A stretch of DNA of 14,419 nucleotides, taken from the NCBI GenBank assembly GCA_964454675.1, contig CAYVUB010000044.1:1-14419 (forward strand), given 5' to 3'. The notes under the pieces were generated by a model. The model ran no database searches. It had not been told where the DNA came from and saw nothing but the letters and a program-made list of their open reading frames with translations. Below, in pieces: positions 7,579 to 14,419 of this stretch (the first letter of the stretch is position 1; each line of letters opens with the position of its first letter). Both the position numbers and the translations under genes were made by a program. This DNA comes from CAYVUB01 sp964454675 (lineage in GTDB: Bacteria > Bacteroidota > Bacteroidia > Flavobacteriales > Flavobacteriaceae).

Positions 7579-9078
7579 ATGAAAAAAAGTTTAATTTATT
7601 TTGGAGCTGCATTCCTACTGTTAGGTACGGTAGGCTGTAGTGAAGATTATTTAGAGCCGGTAAGAAATACGCAAACGCTTACCAACGAAGATTTTGCAAA
7701 TAATGCGGAAATTAATCCTGCGCTTGTAGAAGGTACGCTTAACGGTATTTATACCTTTATGACCCAACCGTTTGGAGCAGTAGGCGGAGCACGTCATTAT
7801 GACATAGGACACAAAGGTCTGGATATATGGTCAGACATGGTGTCGGGAAATATGGCATTATCCGGTAATGCTTATAACTGGTACGGTGCTACTTCAAACC
7901 TGCTTGCCACGGTAGATTTTACACGAGAAGAGAACACCATAATATGGAACTATTTGTACAGAGTAGTAAGCCTGTCAAATATAGTTATTGAGAACTTAGG
8001 AGGTAATGACATAGAGCCGGAAACATCTGAGGCACGTGCCATGATGGGACAGGCAAAAGCATTACGTGCTTATGGGTATTTTTACCTTACTCAGTTATTC
8101 CAAAGAGGGTATAACCCGGCACAGGAAATATTACCTCTGTACGATGGTGTTCAGTCATTGACAACCAAACAACCGGCAGCCGATATTTACGCACTTATTA
8201 TAAGTGATTTGAATCACTCTATTAGCTTGCTGGATGGTTTTCAACGTCAATACAAGCATCAGATTAACAAATCTGTTGCACAAGGATTGTTGGCTTATAC
8301 CTATGCTGCTATGGGTCAGTACGACCAAGTTAAAACATTGGCAGATGATATTATAGCAACAGGAGGTTTTTCTTTGACCACTACCGGTCAGTTGGCTTTC
8401 CCTGGAGCAGGTTCAGGATTTAACGATGTCAATACGCCTTCTTGGATGTGGGGTTATGATCTTACAACAGATTTAGGTTATAATCTTGTTTCCTGGTGGG
8501 GTCAAATGTGTGTCTTTACTTATAGCTACCAGTGGGCAGGTGACAGAAAATCAATGGATAATGCATTATTCAATCAAATGCCTGACAATGACGTAAGAAG
8601 AACACAGTTTGGTTCTTATGATGGTTCTACACTGTTACCTTACAATAAGTTTTTCCATCCGGGAAGAGCAGTAGGAGGTCAGCAAGTTGTTGAAACAGAT
8701 TACCTTTATATGCGTATTGAAGAGTTTTACTTATTAAGCGCAGAAGCTGCTGCTAAAACAGGTAATGAAGCTGCAGCCAAAACAAGATTGGTAGAGATGC
8801 TTTCAAGCCGTTTAGGCGGTGAACCCAATGCAACTGCTTATGTTAACCCATTATCGGGTGCTGCTTTAAGAGATGCAATCTACTTACAAACAAGACTTGA
8901 GTTGTGGGGTGAAGGAAAAAGCTATTTTGCAATGAAACGTAATCAGGCTACGGTTACCAGAGGTACTAACCACGTGTTTTTACCGGGTGTTTCGATTCCT
9001 TATGATGACGACCGTTTATCATTCCAGATTCCGGCAAATGAAATAAACAACAATCCGGGTATTACGGAGCAAAACTAA
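7579..9078 (+). CDS. SusD/RagB family nutrient-uptake lipoprotein
   Basis: This 499-residue surface lipoprotein is the expected lid and ligand-binding partner of the SusC-type transporter directly upstream. The N-terminus MKKSLIYFGAAFLLLGTVGC carries a lipobox with Cys20, followed by S-E-D, acidic residues typical of the Bacteroidota lipoprotein export signal. SusD-like helical (TPR) features include MMGQAKALRAYGYFYLTQLF (about 155-174), a middle segment with KSVAQGLLAYTYAAMGQY (about 231-248), and the C-terminal pair YMRIEEFYLLSAEAAAKTG and RLELWGEGKSYFAMKR (about 439-454). The latter is the family's conserved 'ELWGEG' region. Length is normal and nothing is missing. The ATG at 7579 is chosen because it begins exactly at the signal peptide; an in-frame TTG at 7555 overlaps the susC stop and would add eight charged residues. 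The A-rich leader (A10, then AGAAAT) is typical of translation starts in this phylum. Confidence 0.96.
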   Translation: MKKSLIYFGAAFLLLGTVGCSEDYLEPVRNTQTLTNEDFANNAEINPALVEGTLNGIYTFMTQPFGAVGGARHYDIGHKGLDIWSDMVSGNMALSGNAYNWYGATSNLLATVDFTREENTIIWNYLYRVVSLSNIVIENLGGNDIEPETSEARAMMGQAKALRAYGYFYLTQLFQRGYNPAQEILPLYDGVQSLTTKQPAADIYALIISDLNHSISLLDGFQRQYKHQINKSVAQGLLAYTYAAMGQYDQVKTLADDIIATGGFSLTTTGQLAFPGAGSGFNDVNTPSWMWGYDLTTDLGYNLVSWWGQMCVFTYSYQWAGDRKSMDNALFNQMPDNDVRRTQFGSYDGSTLLPYNKFFHPGRAVGGQQVVETDYLYMRIEEFYLLSAEAAAKTGNEAAAKTRLVEMLSSRLGGEPNATAYVNPLSGAALRDAIYLQTRLELWGEGKSYFAMKRNQATVTRGTNHVFLPGVSIPYDDDRLSFQIPANEINNNPGITEQN

Positions 9079-9103
9079 TGTATAACATAAAAAGGTAAAC
9101 GAT

Positions 9104-9925
9104 ATGAAATTTAATAAGTTAATAATGTCCTTTTCAACTTTAGTGATACTCTCATTTGGTTTATTATTGAGTTGTGAGGATGATTCAGCGGGAGATAACC
9201 TGTTGAGTGGAGACTATGTGTCTATAGAAACAGCACCTAAAAGAATAGGTCTTGAATCAGGCGCAAGTGGTGTTGTTGAAGTAAAAGTATTTGCTTCTAA
9301 GGCATCAAGTTCTGCAAGAACATTACAGCTTGAAGTAGCAGGTACTGCAACTTCCGATCAATTTTCTGCACCTTCTTCGGTAACAATTCCTGCCGGAGCT
9401 ACAGAAGCGTCATTTGATGTAAATGTGACAGAGAGTAACTTAGGATTTGGCGGAAAAACCATCATTTTCAGTCTTGTTCCTCAAGAGGGTATCAATATCG
9501 CCATGACACATTCAGGAAGTCAGGCAGAAGGTACTTTTGCTACTGCAGTCGCTAACAGGCTTACTATTACCGCACGTGAGGTTTGCCCTGAGGGTCTAAA
9601 TCCGTTAAGCATACTAATTGTAACAGACCAATACGGTGCAGAAACAGACTGGGAACTATATGACGCAAGTTTCAATGTTATTGCAACAGGAGGTCCTTAT
9701 GCAAATCAAGGTGCTAACGCGGCTTATCCACAGCCTGTGGTAATACAGTGTTTAAGTGATGGCAACTATACCTTTGTTATATACGATGCCTATGGGGATG
9801 GTATGAATTCAGGATATGGCGCAGGATACTACCGCTTGACAAAAACTATTGATGATATAGATACAGTAATTGCCCAAAATGGTGTTTTTGGCCAGTTTGA
9901 TATAGTAGAATTCAGCATGCCATAA
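9104..9925 (+). CDS. Surface lipoprotein: Calx-beta-like domain plus 'YGDG' domain, third gene of the Sus-like operon
   Basis: This 273-residue lipoprotein occupies the position where SusE-like accessory binding proteins usually lie, 25 bases after the susD-like stop. The N-terminus ends in the lipobox LLSC (Cys24) followed by E-D-D, which suggests export to the cell surface. Residues about 36-155 look like a beta-sandwich of Calx-beta/DUF1735 type, with SSVTIPAGATEASFDVNV as the clearest segment. Residues about 160-273 form a second domain with VTDQYGAETDWELYD, ATGGPY, a Cys161/Cys216 pair that could form a disulfide, and YDAYGDGMNSGYGAGYYRL, an Asp/Gly-rich segment that may bind calcium. 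I remember similar 'YDSYGDG' domains in secreted flavobacterial proteins, usually joined to T9SS substrates; there is no T9SS tail here. The likely role is ligand binding next to SusCD at the surface; the ligand is unknown. The name is descriptive, not from a database. Confidence 0.85.
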   Translation: MKFNKLIMSFSTLVILSFGLLLSCEDDSAGDNLLSGDYVSIETAPKRIGLESGASGVVEVKVFASKASSSARTLQLEVAGTATSDQFSAPSSVTIPAGATEASFDVNVTESNLGFGGKTIIFSLVPQEGINIAMTHSGSQAEGTFATAVANRLTITAREVCPEGLNPLSILIVTDQYGAETDWELYDASFNVIATGGPYANQGANAAYPQPVVIQCLSDGNYTFVIYDAYGDGMNSGYGAGYYRLTKTIDDIDTVIAQNGVFGQFDIVEFSMP

Positions 9926-9947
9926 GAAATATGATTTTCTTAATAAT

Positions 9948-9981
9948 AAAAAAGCCGGTATTTTTAAATACCGGTTTTTTT
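9948..9981 (+). terminator. Rho-independent terminator after the SusC/SusD operon
   Basis: An inverted repeat CCGGTATTT (9955-9963) / AAATACCGG (9966-9974) is followed by seven T residues (9975-9981) and preceded by AAAAAAG, so the element could also work on the opposite strand. It lies 22 bases after the stop of the third gene and supports the three upstream genes being one transcript that ends here. Confidence 0.93.
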
Positions 9982-9987
9982 GTGTGT

Positions 9988-10038
9988 AAATCTCAAGTTG
10001 TAATGTATAGCTTGTTAGCTATCCTGTTCTCTTGATTT
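9988..10038. repeat. Nested inverted repeats in the 9982-10128 intergenic stretch
   Basis: A perfect dyad ATAGCT-TGTT-AGCTAT (10007-10022) sits inside a wider imperfect pair, AAATCTCAAG (9988-9997) and CTTGATTT (10031-10038). The element is about 100 bases upstream of the peptidase promoter candidate and directly after the operon terminator. It could be a protein-binding site or a small RNA hairpin, or it could be chance in AT-rich DNA. I see nothing else in this intergenic stretch apart from the promoter. Confidence 0.3.
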
Positions 10039-10105
10039 ACTGAAAACAGAGGTTGAACATTCAAAGCTAAATTAGTTTCTAAATATAGGAATTAACTATT
10101 GTAGA

Positions 10106-10136
10106 ATGGATTTATAAAATAATAAATGTATATTTG
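10106..10136 (+). promoter_or_regulatory. Candidate promoter of the secreted peptidase gene
   Basis: TATATTTG at 10129-10136 matches the TAnnTTTG -7 consensus exactly. Twenty bases upstream is ATG at 10106-10108, one mismatch from the -33 TTG. Transcription would start near 10143 and give a leader of about 20 bases to the ATG at 10165. With the strong terminator at 9948-9981, this makes the peptidase its own transcription unit. Confidence 0.5.
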
Positions 10137-10164
10137 AAATCTAAAATTTTTTAAAGTTCAATTT

Positions 10165-12108
10165 ATGATTAGAATAAAACTACTTTTTTTACTATTATTT
10201 TCTACTGTGGGCTTTGTAGGTGCCCAAACTCTTGAAGAAAGAGATAAAATAATCAGTAGATATGACAAAGCCCAAATAGCATCTTTGGTAGCAGAGTTAC
10301 AATTAGCACAAGAAGAAAGAAACACAAGGATAGAAGACTATTTAAGGCTTAACCCTGAGGCAAAAGAGAGCATTTATGATGATGGTAAGACATATCAAAT
10401 AAAGGATATTGTAGATGGTAAACCTTTGTATATTGCATCAGACAATGCAATTAGCGGACGGGCAATCAGAACAAATACTTTATATCCCGGAGGTTCTTTA
10501 GGACTTAGTCTGGAAGGAGAAGGCATGACAATTGGTATTTGGGAGGCGGCAGATGATAATGGTGGTCACTATCCTCTTAAAAACCATGTTGAATTTATGG
10601 ATGGCGGCGTTTCTCGTGTAACAACACCTGATACGGGCAATCCTAATCCAGTAGTTAGTTTTCACTCTACCCACGTTGTAGGGACTGTTGGCGCAAAAGG
10701 TGTTAATAGTAACGCAAAAGGAATGGCACCAAAATCAGACCTTTTAGCATACAGTGCCACCGGTGATGATATTGAGGTGGTAACGGCACATGTTAATACA
10801 GCGATGCTTATATCCAATCATTCTTATGGGGTTCCTATCTTTAGTCAAGGTAACCAAGTTGCTCCTACTTGGTATATGGGTTGTTATAGTTCAGATGCAA
10901 GAGCTTGGGATCAGATAGCATTTACTAATTCCTATTATTTAATGGTGACTTCGGGCGGAAACTCCGGACAGGTAGCTTATACCGGAGGATTTGCAGCCGG
11001 TTTTGATAAATTGACCGGTAATGCCAATTCAAAAAATAATTTGGTAGTAGCTAATGCAGATGTATCGCTTCACCCAATAACAGGAGTTATCAATTCAGTG
11101 GCAATTAATTCAAGCAGTAGCCAAGGGCCTACAGATGATGGAAGAATTAAGCCCGATATTACAGGAGATGGTACTCAGGTATTATCTGCATCAGACCAAT
11201 CCACAACATCTTATGCAAACGCCACGGGTACATCTATGGCGTCACCAAGTGTTGCCGGTACATTGTTGCTATTACAGGAGTATTATAATAGTTTACACGG
11301 AGATTTTATGTTATCTTCAACAGCAAGAGGATTAGTTTGTCATACGGCATTGGACGATAATTTGCGTCCGGGTCCCGACCCATATTTTGGATGGGGATTA
11401 ATGGATGCCCGGTTTGCAGCACAAACCATTACTAAGGCTTTTGATGATGAAGCTATTATAACTGAACAAGTTTTAAGCATTGGAGCAGAACATACATATA
11501 CGGTTAATGTTTCCGGTTTAGAAACACTTAAAGCGACAATTTGCTGGACAGACCCGGCAGGATCAGCCAGGGATGGGCAGGTTAACAGTACAACACCGGT
11601 ACTGGTAAATGATTTGGATTTAAGAGTTTTTGATTCTGAAGGCAATGAATTTTTCCCATGGAAACTACAGGTTCCTAATGCTTCAGATTTAGCCATTAAA
11701 GGCGATAATATTGTAGATAATATAGAGAGAGTTGATGTTGAAGCACCTTCAGGATCCTATACTATTGTTGTAAGTCATAAAGGCTTTTTATTAGGACTTT
11801 CACAGACGTATTCATTGATTGTTACAGGATCAGATCTTAATTTGAATACTCCGGATTTAGAATACGATAACGTTAAAATCTGGCCAAATCCTGCAAAAGA
11901 TAAGTTGAATATTAATTTTGGTAATCTTGTTAATGATGCCATAGTAAAATTATATGATATTCAGGGAAGAATAGTTTATAATCAGGTATTCAAAAATGTT
12001 TATAACAGTAGCGCAAATATCAATGTCGAAAGTTTGGCAAACGGAGTTTATACGTTGACAATAAACAGCGGTAACCAAGTTCTTAATAAAAAGATTGTTA
12101 TCAATTAA
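10165..12108 (+). CDS. Secreted S8 family (subtilisin-like) serine peptidase with T9SS type A sorting domain
   Basis: This 647-residue protease should cross the inner membrane by Sec and the outer membrane by T9SS. The signal peptide is MIRIKLLFLLLFSTVGFVGA, probable cleavage after A20. Residues about 21-115 look like a propeptide, ending with the RTNTLYPGGSLGLSL segment usual before the catalytic domain. Catalytic-domain motifs are FHSTHVVGT (His167), SGGNSG (oxyanion Asn266) and ATGTSMASPSVAG (Ser357). The segment that normally holds the catalytic Asp reads IGIWEAADD, placing Glu127 where Asp is expected. After the protease core, residues about 435-555 form a beta-sandwich with CWTDPAGSA and LVNDLDLRV. 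The last roughly 75 residues (VKIWPNPAKDKLNI, LYDIQGRIVY, LANGVYTL, final KKIVIN) are a classic T9SS type A tail. The gene stands alone between its own promoter candidate and terminator. Whether the enzyme is active depends on the Glu127 question. Confidence 0.95.
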   Translation: MIRIKLLFLLLFSTVGFVGAQTLEERDKIISRYDKAQIASLVAELQLAQEERNTRIEDYLRLNPEAKESIYDDGKTYQIKDIVDGKPLYIASDNAISGRAIRTNTLYPGGSLGLSLEGEGMTIGIWEAADDNGGHYPLKNHVEFMDGGVSRVTTPDTGNPNPVVSFHSTHVVGTVGAKGVNSNAKGMAPKSDLLAYSATGDDIEVVTAHVNTAMLISNHSYGVPIFSQGNQVAPTWYMGCYSSDARAWDQIAFTNSYYLMVTSGGNSGQVAYTGGFAAGFDKLTGNANSKNNLVVANADVSLHPITGVINSVAINSSSSQGPTDDGRIKPDITGDGTQVLSASDQSTTSYANATGTSMASPSVAGTLLLLQEYYNSLHGDFMLSSTARGLVCHTALDDNLRPGPDPYFGWGLMDARFAAQTITKAFDDEAIITEQVLSIGAEHTYTVNVSGLETLKATICWTDPAGSARDGQVNSTTPVLVNDLDLRVFDSEGNEFFPWKLQVPNASDLAIKGDNIVDNIERVDVEAPSGSYTIVVSHKGFLLGLSQTYSLIVTGSDLNLNTPDLEYDNVKIWPNPAKDKLNINFGNLVNDAIVKLYDIQGRIVYNQVFKNVYNSSANINVESLANGVYTLTINSGNQVLNKKIVIN

Positions 12109-12130
12109 TCATTAAGTTTAGATATTATAT

Positions 12131-12168
12131 AACAAAAAAGTAGTAAGTTTTCTTACTACTTTTTTGTT
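12131..12168 (+). terminator. Rho-independent terminator after the peptidase gene, probably bidirectional
   Basis: A perfect 17-bp inverted repeat, AACAAAAAAGTAGTAAG (12131-12147) and its complement (12152-12168), with a TTTT loop. The descending arm carries a run of six T residues, and the A run in the ascending arm would serve the other strand. It begins 22 bases after the peptidase stop. Confidence 0.93.
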
Positions 12169-12195
12169 TATAAACTAATTATTCGCTTTTATCGT

Positions 12196-12203
12196 TATTT
12201 TTG
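12196..12203 (+). promoter_or_regulatory. Candidate -7 element for the porin gene
   Basis: TATTTTTG matches TAnnTTTG exactly and lies 40 bases before the ATG at 12244, after the preceding terminator. No convincing -33 TTG is found 17-23 bases upstream; the nearest TTTG (12163-12166) is about 29 bases away. Position supports a promoter, sequence only partly. Confidence 0.38.
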
Positions 12204-12243
12204 TGGTCTAATTTTTTTTTCAGCACAAACCATTATATACTAA

Positions 12244-14220
12244 ATGAAGTTTTTTTTTCAAATAATTGTGATTTTGTTTTTAGGGTTTAACGCCTTTTCA
12301 CAGGAGTTAAAGAGGGAAGGTTCAGATGCAGGCGGAGCCAGACCCGATAAACCACCTGTCGATACAATAAATACAAGAAGCATAGGAGGTGATAAATCAA
12401 GAACCATAAATAAAAATGCCGATGCCACCATAGATCTCTATAAAATCATATCTCATAATAGAGACACAACACATCTTGATACAACACTGTCTATAAAAAA
12501 AGAGTATAAGTTCAATTACTTGAGAAAAGACAATTTTGAATTAATCTCTTTTTCAAATATGGGGCAAACTTATAACACCTTGAGTTATGATTTCCATAGT
12601 AATAGAACACTTCCTGTTTTAGGCGCAAGAGCAAGACACTTCAATTATATGGAAGCTGAAGATATTGATTACTACCAGGTGCCTACACCGCTTACAGAAT
12701 TATTTTACAAAACCGCATTTCAGCAGGGTCAGGTATTAGATGCATTTTTTACTACCAATATGTCCAAGCAATTCAATTTTTCGATAGCATATAAAGGACT
12801 CCGCTCACTTGGTAAATACCAACACATATTAACCAGTACAGGTAATTTTCGATTTACAGCCAATTATACCACCAAAAACAATCGTTATCAAGCACGTGCC
12901 CACATGGTAACACAAGATCTCATGAATCAAGAAAACGGCGGTCTAACAGACGAAGATATCATAAACTTCCAGTCGGGCAACCCCGAGTTTATGGACAGAG
13001 GAGTTTTTAGCCCTGTTTTTGAAAACGCACAAAGTATATTAGAAGGCAGACGCTATTTTTTAGACCATCAATATAACATAATAAAAAGTACAGATAGTAT
13101 AAATCACAGTCTAAGCTTTGGTAATATAATTTTCTTTGAAGATAAATATTACCACTTTAAACAAGCATCACGCAATGATTTTTTTGGCGCATCTTTTGTG
13201 AATTCAAGATTAAGTGATAAGGTAAAATTAGAAAACTTCTACAATCGGATATTGTTGAACTATAATAACCCTATATTAGGAAACATAAAATTTAATGTAG
13301 ATTACACTAACTATAACTATGGGTACAATGCAATAACAATCCTTAACGGGCAAACCATCAAAAACAGAATTAAAGGAAGTACTGTTGCGGTAGGCGGCTC
13401 GTACAAAAAGCAAATAGGAGCATTCTTGCTCAATGGAGAAATAGGTGTTAATATTTCAGGAGATTTTAACGGTAATTTCTTAGATGCACAAGCACACTAC
13501 CAAGTAACAGACGATATAAAAGTAACTGCATTAGCCAATATGCATTCAACCCAGCCCAACTACAATCATCTGCTTTATCAAAGCGATTATTTAAATTACA
13601 ATTGGGATAACAGCAACAATTATAAAAATGTTCAAACACGGCAATTGGCTTTTCATATCCAATCCGATAAAATAGCAAACATCCGGTTTGACTATACCAA
13701 TATAGATAACTATGCATATTTTTTCAAGAATACAGACAATGTCGTAAAATCTGGTCAAAGTCCGGAAACCATCAATTATCTAAGAGTAAAACTCAATAAG
13801 GAAATCACGTATGGCAAATTTGCATTAGACAATACCGTCATGTACCAAAACGTTCTAAACGGCGAAGGCATACTCAATGTTCCGCAAATCATCACCAGAA
13901 ACACACTATATTTTCACGACCACGTGTTCAAAAAAGCAATGTACCTGCAAACAGGAATTGTATTCAATTACTTTACAGAGTATAATATGAACGGCTACGA
14001 CCCCCTGTTAGCCGAGTTTTACACTCAAAACCAAACCAAATTAGGAGGCTTTCCACGATTAGACTTCTTTATCAATGCAAAAATCCGCCAAACCCGCATC
14101 TATTTAAAAGCCGAACACTTCAATTCACATTTCACAGGCTACAACTACTTCTCCGCGCCCAACGTCCCATACCGGGACTTCATCGTAAGATTCGGTCTCG
14201 AATGGAATTTCTTTTTATAA
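12244..14220 (+). CDS. Putative porin (Bacteroidota outer-membrane beta-barrel, DUF4289/Porin_10-like)
   Basis: This 658-residue protein looks like the 'putative porin' family common in Bacteroidota, predicted outer-membrane barrels of about 600-700 residues whose cargo is unknown. The signal peptide is MKFFFQIIVILFLGFNAFSQ, with cleavage near S19|Q20. A polar, Gly/Pro/charged linker follows (about 21-60, including GGARPDKPPVDT). The body is then rich in alternating aromatic strands, with the recognisable early segment ELISFSNMGQTYNTLSYDF, then ARHFNYMEAEDIDYYQVPTPLTEL (given here in short: residues about 130-152), and TTNMSKQFNFSIAYKGLRSLG. The C-terminus (FIVRFGLEWNFFL) ends in a final amphipathic strand with aromatics, as expected for a barrel. 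It has its own leader after the preceding terminator, so co-transcription with the peptidase is unlikely. Codons in the last 150-300 bases are noticeably richer in C-ending forms than in the first half. Confidence 0.88.
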   Translation: MKFFFQIIVILFLGFNAFSQELKREGSDAGGARPDKPPVDTINTRSIGGDKSRTINKNADATIDLYKIISHNRDTTHLDTTLSIKKEYKFNYLRKDNFELISFSNMGQTYNTLSYDFHSNRTLPVLGARARHFNYMEAEDIDYYQVPTPLTELFYKTAFQQGQVLDAFFTTNMSKQFNFSIAYKGLRSLGKYQHILTSTGNFRFTANYTTKNNRYQARAHMVTQDLMNQENGGLTDEDIINFQSGNPEFMDRGVFSPVFENAQSILEGRRYFLDHQYNIIKSTDSINHSLSFGNIIFFEDKYYHFKQASRNDFFGASFVNSRLSDKVKLENFYNRILLNYNNPILGNIKFNVDYTNYNYGYNAITILNGQTIKNRIKGSTVAVGGSYKKQIGAFLLNGEIGVNISGDFNGNFLDAQAHYQVTDDIKVTALANMHSTQPNYNHLLYQSDYLNYNWDNSNNYKNVQTRQLAFHIQSDKIANIRFDYTNIDNYAYFFKNTDNVVKSGQSPETINYLRVKLNKEITYGKFALDNTVMYQNVLNGEGILNVPQIITRNTLYFHDHVFKKAMYLQTGIVFNYFTEYNMNGYDPLLAEFYTQNQTKLGGFPRLDFFINAKIRQTRIYLKAEHFNSHFTGYNYFSAPNVPYRDFIVRFGLEWNFFL

Positions 14221-14231
14221 TAATAGCATTC

Positions 14232-14325
14232 CCTTTTTTTCGTAAAAACTACAAAAAGGTCGGGCTATCCACTACAATCTTTTGTTTCGTGCCTCACAAA
14301 AGGATTTTCGCTACTATCCCTAATG
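14232..14325. repeat. Extragenic palindromic element after the porin gene (likely genome-dispersed repeat)
   Basis: A hairpin is formed by AATCTTTTGT (14276-14285) and ACAAAAGGATT (14296-14306), complementary except for one bulged base, with a 10-base loop. The flanks GGGCTATCCACTAC (14262-14275) and CGCTACTATCCCTAA (14309-14323) echo one another. A second weak stem, CCTTTTT (14232-14238) / AAAAAGG (14253-14259), lies on the gene side. Read on the minus strand the element ends in AGCCCGACC. I remember intergenic elements of this build (…ATCC-TTTTG…CAAAA-GAT…AGCCCGACC) in many flavobacterial genomes, but this is recall, not a search. It may also act as the transcript end of the porin gene, as no other terminator is seen. 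The remaining bases to 14419 are AT-rich and show nothing I can support. Confidence 0.6.
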
Positions 14326-14419
14326 CCTTAAACCAATCGTTAAAATGTTAATTTTATGTTATAGAAAAACCCTAAGCAGCTAAAAATGAATGCCGATAAT
14401 CTTTAACAAAAAAATACTT

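Noticed and set aside
11340..11696. 118-residue minus-strand open frame inside the peptidase gene
   Set aside because: It is antisense to well-conserved subtilase and beta-sandwich motifs and has no promoter or family likeness.
13466..13717. 83-residue minus-strand open frame rich in Cys and Tyr
   Set aside because: Antisense to the porin barrel; its composition is explained by the reverse complement of Asn/Tyr-rich codons.
14326..14419. Possible small gene or promoter at the right edge
   Set aside because: Only short ATG-started frames, no TAnnTTTG element with good spacing and no hairpin; nothing can be supported before the window ends.

Overview
The window looks like a chromosomal segment from a member of the Flavobacteriaceae (phylum Bacteroidota). 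The evidence is an AT-rich composition, a SusC/SusD outer-membrane pair, a subtilase with a type IX secretion (T9SS) C-terminal sorting domain, a Bacteroidota-type putative porin, lipoproteins with acidic residues right after the lipid cysteine, and promoter-like sequences that fit the TTG-N17-23-TAnnTTTG pattern of this phylum. I see no tRNA, rRNA, CRISPR array, transposase, integrase or phage gene.

Left part (about 33-4151, minus strand): a housekeeping-looking cluster read leftward in the order rnhB (ribonuclease HII), an unrecognised 809-residue lipoprotein with a beta-propeller-like C-terminal half, and a nucleoid-associated protein of the NdpA/YejK family. Gaps are 27 and 6 bases. rnhB has no ATG start and must begin at TTG or ATT. 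A divergent intergenic region of about 190 bases separates this cluster from the rightward genes.

Middle part (4283-9981, plus strand): an apparent three-gene operon with a promoter-like sequence ahead of it and a strong intrinsic terminator after it. It encodes a 1074-residue SusC/RagA TonB-dependent transporter, its SusD/RagB lipoprotein partner, and a smaller lipoprotein in the usual SusE position. That lipoprotein joins a Calx-beta-like domain to a 'YGDG' domain familiar from secreted flavobacterial proteins. The three should form an outer-membrane uptake complex. The substrate cannot be read from the sequence, and no glycoside hydrolase or dedicated regulator lies beside it.

Right part (about 10106-14419, plus strand): two single-gene units. 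The first is a 647-residue S8 family peptidase with signal peptide, propeptide and T9SS sorting domain; the position normally held by the catalytic Asp appears to be Glu. It ends at a 17-bp perfect-stem terminator. The second is a 658-residue putative porin, followed by an extragenic hairpin element that resembles repeats I associate with flavobacterial genomes.

Taken together, the right two-thirds could support capture and uptake of a polymer, plausibly protein or peptide given the neighbouring secreted protease; this is inference from proximity. I did not find a clearly new biological system. The best leads are the unusual third lipoprotein of the Sus-like operon, the Asp-to-Glu subtilase, the unrecognised lipoprotein in the rnhB cluster, and the terminal palindromic repeat.
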